Part shown: one piece after another, positions 15,010 through 22,327 of the stretch
How the letters are laid out: each line of letters begins with the position of its first letter
Numbering within the stretch: the stretch's first letter is position 1
Origin: CAXMQS01 sp964195995
Lineage (GTDB): Bacteria > Actinomycetota > Acidimicrobiia > Spongiisociales > JAOTWH01
DNA: 30,099 nucleotides
Assembly: GCA_964195995.1 (NCBI GenBank)
Contig: CAXMQS010000039.1
Location: 1-30,099, forward strand
Direction: 5' to 3'
Notes under the pieces: model-generated
Told to the model about the DNA's origin: nothing
The model's database searches: none
What the model saw: the letters and a program-made list of their open reading frames with translations, nothing else
Made by a program: the position numbers and the translations under genes

Positions 15010-16536
15010 ATGAGGGGCGATCTCAAGGGGAATCCGACTAATCGATGGGCGGCGGCAGCCGCGGGCGCCCTGGTCGGTGCCACATCAGCATCGTTTGCAC
15101 TGACGGTCAACTGGTCGGCAGCGCGTTCGGCTGCGTTCGACGGCGATATCTGGCGAGGCGCAACAGCCAGCGCGGCAACGATCACGGCCCTGGTGGCCGC
15201 CAGTTTCCTGGGTATGTGGTGGCGAAATCAGCTGGAAGCACCGGCCTTGTGGTGGAGCTTGGCGATGGCCGCAGTCGGCACACACCTTGCGATCGACTTG
15301 GCCGCCGTTCTCGTCGAGCCGGGAACCCTCCCGCCGCTGATCGAGGCGCTACAGGCATCGACTGTCGCCATAGCCGCCTTCTTCACGTTGCGGGCGGTGT
15401 TGTCGCCGTCGATCGATCTGGTGGCAGCGCCAGCACGGGGGATCCCAGCCGCCGTCGGCATCTTTGCACTTGGTGGCATCCTTTGGTTGATTGTGCCATC
15501 CGAGTGGGTCCTGATCGCTGGCTGGGCGGCCGTCGCCGGCATCGCTCTGGCACACGGCCTGCGCAGCCGAGACAGCCTTGCTGGCTGGTTCGCCGTTGGT
15601 GTCCTCGGGGTTCTACACCAAGGCGTCGTCGCATACGACACCTTGCCGGATGCCGTCGTTTCAGTCACCGGAGGGATCATTCTCGAGCTCAGCCTGATGC
15701 TGATGCTTCTCGGAGTATTCCATCACATGGAGAAGTCTCATGTCGATCTAGGGAGGCGGCTGAGCGCGGCCAATGCGCGTGAGCACTTCCTCAAGGCCGC
15801 CCGGGCGGACAGTTTCGACGAGTCCGAGGAGCGTCTGCACGAGGCCCGCTCTGCGCTGTCAGCGCTGGATATGGCGACCCGGCTCATGCCGACATACTCG
15901 GGATCCTTTCCGCTGCGCGCTGCGATCAGAAACGAGGTAGCCGTGTTGAGGCGCCTAGTCATCCCCGGGCCAGCGACCCTTCGCCTGTTCCGAGTTGCAG
16001 ATGCGCTTGTAGGAGCGGTTGCTGTGGAGAGGCTCCACGGACTCGCTGTTGGCGTCAGTGTCAGTAGCGAGCTCCACGCATTCGGCGATCTACCGGCAAC
16101 GGCCGAGGTCATCCAATGCTTGTTGGAGAACGCTCGCGTGCATGCCTCCGGTGCTGCGATATCCGTGGCTGCGTATCGGAGCGGCGATGAGATTCTTGTG
16201 TCGATCGCCGACGAAGGTGGTGGTATCGAGAGCGGACTCGCCGACCGTATCTTCGAACGGGGGTTCACAACCGGGGCCGGTCAGGGCCTCGGGCTGGCCA
16301 TCGCCAGCCGAACCATGCAGGAGCAAGGCGGGCGTCTGTGGCTGGATGTTGAGGCGGAGACCGGCGCCAGATTCATGATGGCCATACCCGCCAGCTCAGC
16401 GACGCACGATCTCTCTGATGAGATCGATGATGTCCGTCGGTCCCCCGACGTTGACCTCTCGTCGGTAACCGACGCGGTCAACGACCACAGCTTGCCGAGC
16501 CGACGTGTCGAGGGTGATGGTGGCATTGGCATCTAG
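15010..16536 (+). CDS. Membrane sensor histidine kinase
   Basis: Sensor kinase of 508 aa, predicted to act in the inner membrane and to phosphorylate one or both downstream NarL-type regulators. Residues 1-245 contain about seven to eight hydrophobic helices with no recognisable extracytoplasmic domain, so the signal may be sensed in the membrane. Residues around 255-295 form the dimerisation helix, with H277 in RLHEARSALSAL as the likely phosphoacceptor. The ATPase domain has the N box (CLLENARVHA, about 370), the G1 box (DEGGGI, about 400), IFERGFTT, and a G2 box GQGLGLAIA, ending near GARFMMAIPASS. The final 46 or so residues run antisense to a small minus-strand gene and look like a non-conserved tail. 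The start is the ATG at 15010 with AGGAAGG upstream. Confidence 0.85.
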   Translation: MRGDLKGNPTNRWAAAAAGALVGATSASFALTVNWSAARSAAFDGDIWRGATASAATITALVAASFLGMWWRNQLEAPALWWSLAMAAVGTHLAIDLAAVLVEPGTLPPLIEALQASTVAIAAFFTLRAVLSPSIDLVAAPARGIPAAVGIFALGGILWLIVPSEWVLIAGWAAVAGIALAHGLRSRDSLAGWFAVGVLGVLHQGVVAYDTLPDAVVSVTGGIILELSLMLMLLGVFHHMEKSHVDLGRRLSAANAREHFLKAARADSFDESEERLHEARSALSALDMATRLMPTYSGSFPLRAAIRNEVAVLRRLVIPGPATLRLFRVADALVGAVAVERLHGLAVGVSVSSELHAFGDLPATAEVIQCLLENARVHASGAAISVAAYRSGDEILVSIADEGGGIESGLADRIFERGFTTGAGQGLGLAIASRTMQEQGGRLWLDVEAETGARFMMAIPASSATHDLSDEIDDVRRSPDVDLSSVTDAVNDHSLPSRRVEGDGGIGI

Positions 16537-16677
16537 GTCGTCTGCGTCTGCGTCGAGAATCAGAGCAACATCGGCGCGCGCCGAGCTCGTTGCTCCGACG
16601 TCCATGCCGGCATCACCGATGACGCGTCGCAATAGTTCAGCCAGCAAGGGCGGAGACACTGCTACTGCAACTCGCAT
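16396..16677 (-). CDS. Small receiver-like protein antisense to the kinase/regulator junction
   Basis: This 93-aa minus-strand ORF has the composition and periodicity of a real protein: an opening strand and helix (RVAVAVSPPLLAELLRRVIG), a buried strand (ADVALILDAD), further strands (TITLDTS, QAVVVDRVG), and a closing helix (TDIIDLIREIVRR). The order recalls a degenerate CheY-like receiver, but the phosphoacceptor loop is not convincing. An upstream in-frame ATG at 16713 would add 12 residues. Its 3' end overlaps the kinase by 141 bp, and its 5' end overlaps the long form of the first regulator. In contrast, the plus-strand frame over the same bases is a low-complexity Ser/Ala/Arg/Thr string, the usual look of antisense translation. 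Function unknown; it could be a modulator of the two-component system. Confidence 0.5.
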   Translation of the reverse strand: MRVAVAVSPPLLAELLRRVIGDAGMDVGATSSARADVALILDADADDLDANATITLDTSARQAVVVDRVGYRREVNVGGPTDIIDLIREIVRR

Positions 16678-17377
16678 TGGCACATCAAAGCGGACCACTA
16701 CCGAGTCTGTCATCCCCATATCTGATGAGTCACCAAGGGTTGTCGTAGTGGAGGACCAGGCCCTCATGAGCATGGCGTTGGTTGAGGTGCTCAGGATGGA
16801 GAGCCTTGCAGCCACTGCGATTCTGCCGGAGACCTCGGAGGCGTTGCTGTCAGACCTGCGAGCGATGCGGCCGCATGTGGTTCTTCTCGATCTTGACCTC
16901 GGTCCTCTTGGCGACGGTCTCGAATTGATCGCACCCATCGTCAAGACCGGAGCTCACGTGCTGATCCTGACGGGGAGTCACGACGAGCTTCGTCACGCTG
17001 CCTGCCTGGAAGCGGGCGCGTTGGGTGTCGCCACCAAGGATGCAGGTCTTGATTCGCTCGTGACGGCCATCTGCCGCGCGGCTCTGGGAATGCCAGTGTG
17101 CCCCACGGTCGAGCGGGAAAGGCTGCTCGCAGCGCTGCGCTCATGGCGGTCCAACCGGGACCGTCGGCTGGCCCCGTTCCACTCGATGACCAGTCGGGAG
17201 GGAGAGATCCTCGAAGCGATGCGCCATGGGATGTCGGTCGCTGTGATGTCTGAGGAGCTCGACATCGCTCCGACGACGGTCCGTTCCCACATACGCAGCG
17301 TCCTCCTCAAGCTCGGCACTTCGTCGCAGCTCGAGACAGTGTCCCTGGCCCGCGAAGTGGGTTGGATCAGCCAGTAG
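16619..17377 (+). CDS. NarL/FixJ-type response regulator, first of two paralogues
   Basis: Two-component regulator with an N-terminal receiver (PRVVVVEDQALMSMALVEVL; phosphoacceptor Asp in VVLLDLDLGPLGDG; Thr in LILTGS; Lys in ATKDA) and a C-terminal LuxR-type helix-turn-helix (SMTSREGEILEAM to TTVRSHIRSVLLKLGTSSQ). The receiver starts near base 16733, yet no ATG, GTG or TTG lies close before it. The nearest in-frame ATG is 16619, and longer forms start at 16604, 16517 or GTG 16505, which overlaps the kinase stop. The added N-terminal 38 or more residues are low complexity and antisense to the small receiver-like gene, so a non-canonical ATC/ATA start near 16711-16717 is possible. It is closely related to the next regulator, sharing LLDLDLGP.GDG and the RSHIRS HTH segment. 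Confidence 0.85.
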   Translation: MTRRNSSASKGGDTATATRIGTSKRTTTESVIPISDESPRVVVVEDQALMSMALVEVLRMESLAATAILPETSEALLSDLRAMRPHVVLLDLDLGPLGDGLELIAPIVKTGAHVLILTGSHDELRHAACLEAGALGVATKDAGLDSLVTAICRAALGMPVCPTVERERLLAALRSWRSNRDRRLAPFHSMTSREGEILEAMRHGMSVAVMSEELDIAPTTVRSHIRSVLLKLGTSSQLETVSLAREVGWISQ

Positions 17378-17389
17378 CGCTGTTCGCTC

Positions 17390-17405
17390 TCATCAATATT
17401 GATGA
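17390..17405. promoter_or_regulatory. 16-bp perfect palindrome upstream of the second regulator
   Basis: TCATCAATATTGATGA is a perfect, loopless inverted repeat in the 103-bp gap between the two response regulators, in a locally AT-rich patch. It ends 75 bp before the ATG at 17481. A similar TCATAATTGATGA occurs before the kinase gene. A dimeric LuxR-type regulator site is plausible, since the genes on both sides encode such proteins. Binding is inferred only. Confidence 0.45.
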
Positions 17406-17480
17406 TGCGCTCGAAGCGTTCGGTATCCATCATCATCTCTAGTCGTTTCAGCGCTGCAGACAGCGCGGAGGGGTTACGGC

Positions 17481-18185
17481 ATGAGCACTGCAATATCAGC
17501 ACCGCCCGTCAGCGGGGACCGCGCTACCAGGGTTCTCGTCGTTGACGATCACGAGCTACTGGCCCAGGTGCTTGCGAATTCGCTCGAGGAGAGTGGCTTC
17601 GAAGTGGGCGTAGCTACAGGGCTCGGCCTTGCCAACGCCGTTTCAGTCGCGGCTGACTTCCGACCGAACGTAGTACTTCTCGATCTTGACCTCGGACCAG
17701 CAGGGGATGGCCGTTCGTTGATCGCGCCGCTCTCCGCATTCGGTTGCGAGGTCATCTTGATCACGGGTAGTAGGGACGAGGTGGCCATCGGTGAAGGCCT
17801 TGAGAGAGGCGCCTTTGGCGCAATGACCAAGGATGCCCCCTTCGAGTCGATCGTCGCGGCCGTCGTCGCCGCTGCAGACGGTCGGGCGGATGTCTTCGCA
17901 AGCAATCGGCACCATTTTCTCACCGCTCTTCGGCGAAAGCGCGTCGGCGTCCAGGAGCGCTTGGCTCCATTCGAACGACTGACGACTCGCGAACGGGAGG
18001 TGCTGGCCGAGCTTGGTCGCGGGAGTTCTGCGGCGGTGATAGCCACAGCGTCCCATGTCTCGCTCTCGACGGTCCGATCACACATTCGCTCCATTCTCAC
18101 CAAGTTGGGCGTCTCCAGTCAGCTGGCTGCAGTCGCCATGGCCCATGAGGCTGGCTGGCTTGCTGCCGGGAATCCCCAATTGTGA
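17481..18185 (+). CDS. NarL/FixJ-type response regulator, second of two paralogues
   Basis: Cytoplasmic DNA-binding regulator of 234 aa. The receiver has TRVLVVDDHELLAQVLANSL (acidic pair), VVLLDLDLGPAGDG (phosphoacceptor Asp), ILITGS and MTKDA (Lys). The LuxR-type HTH is RLTTREREVLAELGRG...STVRSHIRSILTKLGVSSQLAAVA near residues 160-220. The ATG at 17481 follows GGAGGGG with good spacing. Its close similarity to the preceding regulator implies tandem duplication. It ends 58 bp before the first pilin gene on the same strand, so control of the pilus locus is the most likely job, by position. Which of the two regulators receives phosphate from the kinase cannot be told from sequence. Confidence 0.9.
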   Translation: MSTAISAPPVSGDRATRVLVVDDHELLAQVLANSLEESGFEVGVATGLGLANAVSVAADFRPNVVLLDLDLGPAGDGRSLIAPLSAFGCEVILITGSRDEVAIGEGLERGAFGAMTKDAPFESIVAAVVAAADGRADVFASNRHHFLTALRRKRVGVQERLAPFERLTTREREVLAELGRGSSAAVIATASHVSLSTVRSHIRSILTKLGVSSQLAAVAMAHEAGWLAAGNPQL

Positions 18186-18243
18186 GGACGACAAAGCCAT
18201 GGTCGGAGTGGATGCTGGATTCTCTAGAGGAAGGGGCCGAACC

Positions 18244-18432
18244 ATGTTGTCTATCTGGGCGTATGCCGAGAGCCGTATGGCCGGCGACAGGGGAGGCACG
18301 ATGGTTGAGTACGCACTCATCCTGGTCACGATCGCCATCGTGGTCGTCGTCGGTGCCCTGGTCGTTGGAACTATCACCAACGACAAGTACGTCGATGTCA
18401 GCCAATGCATCGACACGTTTGCTACCTGCTAA
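18244..18432 (+). CDS. flp: Flp-type (type IVb) pilin, first copy
   Basis: Prepilin of 62 aa: a short leader (LSIWAYAESRMAGDRGG), then the cleavage and helix region GTMVEYALILVTIAIVVVV with the conserved Glu at mature position 4-5, then GALVVGTIT and a short C-terminal part. Flp pilins are cleaved by a dedicated peptidase and polymerised by the Tad machine. The C-terminal tail has two cysteines (SQCIDTFATC) that could form a small disulfide loop. The ATG at 18244 is preceded by AGGAAGGGG; the in-frame ATG at 18199 would give an unusually long leader. Confidence 0.88.
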   Translation: MLSIWAYAESRMAGDRGGTMVEYALILVTIAIVVVVGALVVGTITNDKYVDVSQCIDTFATC

Positions 18433-18537
18433 GAGCGAATCATCAATGTTGGGGATGACCTCCAAGCCGTGGCCTGACAATGTTCGTCTTAACACGTGCT
18501 CGATGCAATAAGTCGAGCCATGAGGAAGGAGGGGCTC

Positions 18538-18732
18538 ATGCTCCTTAACGCATTGACATTCGTGCAGAGCCGACTCGTAAGAGACGAGGGCGCCACGATG
18601 GTTGAGTACGGATTGATCCTTGCGGTCATCGCCATTATCGCCGTCGTAGGTGCAGCTCTTGTTGGTACTACGACCAACACGAAGTTCAACGACGTCAGCG
18701 GCTGTATCACCAGCAACGGCGTTGCCTGCTAG
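18538..18732 (+). CDS. flp: Flp-type (type IVb) pilin, second copy
   Basis: A second prepilin of 64 aa, paralogous to the first: leader LLNALTFVQSRLVRDEG, cleavage and helix region GATMVEYGLILAVIAIIAVV, then GAALVGTTTNTKFNDVSGC and a tail ending in Cys. As in the first copy, two cysteines (SGCITSNGVAC) close the C-terminus. The ATG at 18538 has a near-ideal AAGGAGG upstream; the longer frame from 18496 would put that ribosome site inside the gene. The two pilins could form a heteropolymer or be major and minor subunits. It is separated from the TadE-like gene by a strong hairpin. Confidence 0.9.
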   Translation: MLLNALTFVQSRLVRDEGATMVEYGLILAVIAIIAVVGAALVGTTTNTKFNDVSGCITSNGVAC

Positions 18733-18751
18733 TCGGCCAGTAACGGGGAAC

Positions 18752-18775
18752 GGCGGCGCCCCGATGGGCGCCGCC
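18752..18775 (+). terminator. Strong hairpin between pilin and TadE-like genes, possible attenuator
   Basis: GGCGGCGCCC and GGGCGCCGCC pair perfectly (10 bp) around a CGAT tetraloop, 20 bp after the second pilin stop. A C-run, not a T-run, follows, so it is a poor intrinsic terminator. A stem here would protect or partly terminate the pilin mRNA, raising pilin expression over the assembly genes. Confidence 0.6.
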
Positions 18776-18812
18776 CCCCCCAACCTCCTTTCGGATCTAT
18801 TTAGGGATAGCA

Positions 18813-19187
18813 ATGAAGAACCTCAGACGAACTGATCGAGGCGCCACCATGGTGGAGTCGGCGCTGATGCTGCCACTCCTCCTGCTTCTGATCTTTGGCA
18901 TGGTCGAGTTCAGCCGGGCGTACAACGCCAAGGTCACCGTCACCCACGCCGCCCGAGAAGGTGTGCGAGTTCTCGCCATCACCGGGGATCCCGTCGCGGC
19001 GGCCTCTGCCGCCGAGGGTGCGGGCACCAGCCTCGACCCCGCCTCGATGACCATCACCAACACGCCATGCGTCGCGGCGGAGCCGACCGAGCTGACAGTT
19101 TCCTATCCGTTTACATACGAAATCCCGTTCTTCGGGACCAACACGCTCACATTGGAGAGCACGGGGGTGATGAGATGTTCAGGTTGA
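18813..19187 (+). CDS. tadE: TadE-like pseudopilin
   Basis: Protein of 124 aa with the TadE signature at the N-terminus: DRGATMVESALMLPLLLLLIFGMVEFSRAY, a single hydrophobic helix preceded by a prepilin-type site with Glu after the cleavage point. AAREGVRVLA follows, and the remainder is a small extracytoplasmic domain with two cysteines (NTPC...VMRC). TadE proteins are minor pilin-like components of the Tad machine. The ATG at 18813 has AGGGA upstream, and the 3' end overlaps the TadG-like gene by 13 bp. Confidence 0.88.
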   Translation: MKNLRRTDRGATMVESALMLPLLLLLIFGMVEFSRAYNAKVTVTHAAREGVRVLAITGDPVAAASAAEGAGTSLDPASMTITNTPCVAAEPTELTVSYPFTYEIPFFGTNTLTLESTGVMRCSG

Positions 19188-20317
19188 TCAAGCGATTCCG
19201 CGCTGTCGTGGATCGGAAGTCGCCGACGAGCTTTCAAGATGACAGAGGCATCGCCATGGTCTTTGTCGCCCTGCTGCTGATCATGCTGTTCGGCATGGTG
19301 GCTTTCGCCATCGATACCGGTGCTCTCTACCAGGAGCGCCGCGAGCTGCAGAACGGTGCGGACGCAGCTGTTCTTGCGATCGCCGAGGACTGCGCCACAG
19401 GAGCAACAGCCTGCGACACCGCCACGGTTACGGCTACCGCCGAGGCCTACGCCGACGGCAATGCCGGAGACGATCGCGCTGAGATTCACGAACTCATCCT
19501 CGACACGACTGCACAAAGCATCGAGGTCGCAACAGAAACGGAGACATCTGACGGCGGGACGATCTTCCGTCCCTTCTTCGCTCAGGTGATCGGATTCACG
19601 GGCACCGAGGTTGGGGCTCGAGCCAAAGCGATCTGGGGCACCGTCGGCAGCGCCAGCGACATTCCGCTCACGGTCTCGTGGTGCGAGATGCAGAAGTTGT
19701 GGGGCGAACTCACAGTCGACGAGTGGAAAGCGGCGCTTCCCGAGCCCCCTCCGCCTGAAGGCAGCGAAAACTATCAACTGTGGGCGGCTGCATACGGTGG
19801 CAACGGGCCGGCAGTGGACGGCTTCACCTTTCTGTTCCACGACGGCAATACCACGGAAGAATGCAACGGTCCTGCGGGCCAAGATCTCCCCGGCGGCTTC
19901 GGCTGGCTGGAGCAGGCGGAGATCGGTTGCACCGCCGAGACCTCCGGTGACGATGGCTGGTGGTACGACGTGGATCCAGGCGCCGATGCCCCCAGCCCCG
20001 AGTGCCCCGCCGACACGGTGGAGACCTTCCTCGGGAAGATCCTATTCGTGCCCGTTTTCGACGATTTTCAAGGACCGCCGGAGTACAACGACAAGAGGTA
20101 CCAGATGAACGGGTATGTGGCCTTGTACCTCACCGGGTACAAGTTCTCGGGATCGCCCGCGTGGACACAGTCGATCGCGGGCCAGGGGGACCCCTGCTCA
20201 GGAAGTACTCGTTGCATCCAGGGATACCCAACTAAGGCAACCTGCTGGGGCTGCGAGCCGATCTTGGGCGGCGGCGGAACTAACTACGGCGTTGTGGCAA
20301 TAGCGCTCACTGAATGA
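19175..20317 (+). CDS. tadG: TadG-like pilus-assembly protein with a large C-terminal region
   Basis: Membrane-anchored protein of 380 aa. The N-terminal TadG/TadE-like helix is at about residues 26-50 (IAMVFVALLLIMLFGMVAFA), followed by IDTGALYQERRELQNGADAAVLA, the hallmark of TadG-like N-terminal domains. The rest, about residues 130-380, is extracytoplasmic, rich in Cys, Trp and Gly (for example TKATCWGCEP), and not recognised. I start at the ATG at 19175, which is preceded by GGGGGTG and overlaps tadE by 13 bp; the longer frame from 19067 lies inside tadE. Such proteins are thought to link pilus assembly to the envelope; the cysteine-rich region may be disulfide bonded outside the cell. 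Confidence 0.83.
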   Translation: MFRLIKRFRAVVDRKSPTSFQDDRGIAMVFVALLLIMLFGMVAFAIDTGALYQERRELQNGADAAVLAIAEDCATGATACDTATVTATAEAYADGNAGDDRAEIHELILDTTAQSIEVATETETSDGGTIFRPFFAQVIGFTGTEVGARAKAIWGTVGSASDIPLTVSWCEMQKLWGELTVDEWKAALPEPPPPEGSENYQLWAAAYGGNGPAVDGFTFLFHDGNTTEECNGPAGQDLPGGFGWLEQAEIGCTAETSGDDGWWYDVDPGADAPSPECPADTVETFLGKILFVPVFDDFQGPPEYNDKRYQMNGYVALYLTGYKFSGSPAWTQSIAGQGDPCSGSTRCIQGYPTKATCWGCEPILGGGGTNYGVVAIALTE

Positions 20318-20330
20318 GGGAGAGAACACA

Positions 20331-21149
20331 ATGAACAAGAGATTGGTAGGGCTGGCGGTGGCGGTTGCGCTCGCTGCCGGGGGCACGTTTGTGCTCATGA
20401 ATTACGTACGGGCCGCCGAGGACCGAGTGCTGGCAGGCGAGGAGACGGTCGCTGTCTACGTCGTGTCCGACCCGGTCGCCAGCGGGCAGTCAGCCGCCGA
20501 ACTCGAGCGATACGTGACGGTGGAACAGCTGCCGACAAAGGCGCGGGCCGCGGGCAGTGTCACGAGCCTCTCCCAGCTAGAAGGCCAAGTGGCTGCCGTC
20601 AACCTCGTTCCCGGCGAGCAGCTGCTGGCGAGTCGCTTCATCACCCCACAGGAGCTCGAGGATCTCGACGATATTGAGATCCCGGCTGGCCTGCTCCAGG
20701 TCTCGCTGTCGCTATCACCGGAAAGGGCCGCCGGCGGCCTTGTGGTCCCTGGGGACATGGTGGCGGTGGTGGCCTCGTTCAACCCGTTCACCGTCGATCC
20801 CGCCTACGACGAGGCCGAGGCCGAGTTCGCGTTCGCCCTGGCGGCCGAGCCGGAGAACACCAGGCCACAGGCCACTCCGAATACGTCACACCTCATCTTG
20901 CACAAGGTGCTCATCACCAGTGTGCAGGTGGAACGGCTGCCTCGAGAGACAGATGAGGAAGGCGCCGCTGCTAGCGGTGTTGAGCTCGCCCCAACGGGCA
21001 ACCTGTTGGTCACGCTTGCCACAACGGCTGGTGACCTCGAGAAGGTGGTCTTCGCCGCCGAGCACGGCAGCGTGTGGCTGGCCTACGAGCCTGCGGATGC
21101 CCCTGAAGACGACACGGAGATCCAGACCCGCCTGACGGTGTACCGATGA
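20331..21149 (+). CDS. cpaB: CpaB/RcpC-type pilus assembly protein
   Basis: Protein of 272 aa with an N-terminal signal/membrane helix (residues 5-24, VGLAVAVALAAGGTFVLM). A SAF-like domain follows at about 40-105 (VYVVSDPVASGQ...VNLVPGEQLLASRF), then the RcpC region (SLSPERAAGGLVVPGDMVAVVASF...LLVTLATTAGDLEKVVFAAEHGSVWLAY). This is the standard CpaB order. CpaB is a periplasmic or cell-wall-side Tad component. The start ATG follows GAGGGAGAG, and the 3' end overlaps tadZ as ATGA. Confidence 0.9.
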   Translation: MNKRLVGLAVAVALAAGGTFVLMNYVRAAEDRVLAGEETVAVYVVSDPVASGQSAAELERYVTVEQLPTKARAAGSVTSLSQLEGQVAAVNLVPGEQLLASRFITPQELEDLDDIEIPAGLLQVSLSLSPERAAGGLVVPGDMVAVVASFNPFTVDPAYDEAEAEFAFALAAEPENTRPQATPNTSHLILHKVLITSVQVERLPRETDEEGAAASGVELAPTGNLLVTLATTAGDLEKVVFAAEHGSVWLAYEPADAPEDDTEIQTRLTVYR

Positions 21150-22327
21150 GCCGGGTTCTACTGGCCACGGCCGATCTCGACTACGAGCAGCGGATCCGTA
21201 AGGCCTTCAACGGAGAGCTCAACGGTGAGCTACACCGCTGGCTGGATGCCGACCTTCTGGTAGGACATCCCGACCGCACCGCACAGGAACTCGCGGGATT
21301 CGCCTCTGAGGTGGTGGTCTTTGGGCCTGATATCCCGATCGGAGAGGCCCTGGCTGTGGCGAAACAGTTCGACCTCAGACATCCAGGGATCAGCGTCATT
21401 ATCACCGCCGAACCCACTCCGCAGCTCCTACAGGATGCGCTGCACGCGGGTGTACGCGGAGTCTTGTCCCCGAAGGCCTCTTTCGGTGATGTTCGCAAGG
21501 AATTCCAACGGGCGGCCGCTATCGCCGGCGAGCGCCGTGCCAATCTGCCGCCCCCGGCCCCGGCGAGGCAAGGGCCGGCGGGCCACGTCATCACGATCTT
21601 GGCTCCCAAGGGGGGATCTGGCAAGACGCTAATTGCTTCCAATCTGGCCGTAGGGCTGGCGAGGATCCATCCCGGCGATGTGGTGCTTGTCGATCTCGAT
21701 CTTCAGTTTGGCGACATCACCAATGCCCTGAGCTTGATCCCACAGCACGGCATGGGCGACCTCGCTCAATCGGTTGGCGAGGTCGATCCGGCGACGCTCA
21801 AGGTCATTCTCACTCCGCGGGACGACCTCTTCGTGTTGTGTGCGCCAGACGAGCCCGCCCAGGGCGAAGAGATCACCCCGGAGCGCGTCGAGAAGGTGCT
21901 TCGGCAGCTGGCGGCAGAGTTTCGTTTCGTAGTGATAGACACGGCCGCCGGCCTCACTGAGCACACGCTGTCCGCCCTGGAGGTATCGACCGACTTCGTG
22001 TTGGTGTGTGATCTGGCAGTGGCCAGCGTCCGCGGCCTACGCAAGGTCATCGGGGCGCTCGATCAGCTGGACATGGACGACCAGAAGCGCCATGTAATTC
22101 TCAACAGGGCTGACAGCAATGTTGGATTGAACGCCAGCGAAGTGCCGGGGACGCTGGGCCACCGAGTCGACCTGAAACTGTCGAGCACGAGGGCGGTACC
22201 GCTCTCAATGAACCAGGGAGCGCCCATCATCGAGGCTTCACCTCGAAGCCCGGTGGCTAAGCAGTTGGGCGACCTCGTCGGTCGCTTCGCTGAAGTGCCG
22301 GTATCCAAGAAAGGACGACGGCTATGA
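21146..22327 (+). CDS. tadZ: TadZ/CpaE-type ATPase, pilus localisation protein
   Basis: Protein of 393 aa with an N-terminal receiver-like domain that lacks a clear phosphoacceptor (residues 1-125) and a C-terminal MinD/ParA-type ATPase. The deviant Walker A is ILAPKGGSGKTLIASNLAVGLA near residue 155; VVLVDLDLQFGDITNAL and FVVIDTAAGLTEHTL follow. TadZ/CpaE places the Tad machine in the cell. Its ParA likeness does not make it a plasmid partition gene here, since it is embedded in the tad operon and overlaps both neighbours by 4 bp. Confidence 0.93.
   Translation: MSRVLLATADLDYEQRIRKAFNGELNGELHRWLDADLLVGHPDRTAQELAGFASEVVVFGPDIPIGEALAVAKQFDLRHPGISVIITAEPTPQLLQDALHAGVRGVLSPKASFGDVRKEFQRAAAIAGERRANLPPPAPARQGPAGHVITILAPKGGSGKTLIASNLAVGLARIHPGDVVLVDLDLQFGDITNALSLIPQHGMGDLAQSVGEVDPATLKVILTPRDDLFVLCAPDEPAQGEEITPERVEKVLRQLAAEFRFVVIDTAAGLTEHTLSALEVSTDFVLVCDLAVASVRGLRKVIGALDQLDMDDQKRHVILNRADSNVGLNASEVPGTLGHRVDLKLSSTRAVPLSMNQGAPIIEASPRSPVAKQLGDLVGRFAEVPVSKKGRRL

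Noticed and set aside
21146..22327. Plasmid ParA partition gene
   Set aside because: The ATPase has an N-terminal receiver-like domain and is translationally coupled to cpaB and tadA, so it is TadZ/CpaE.
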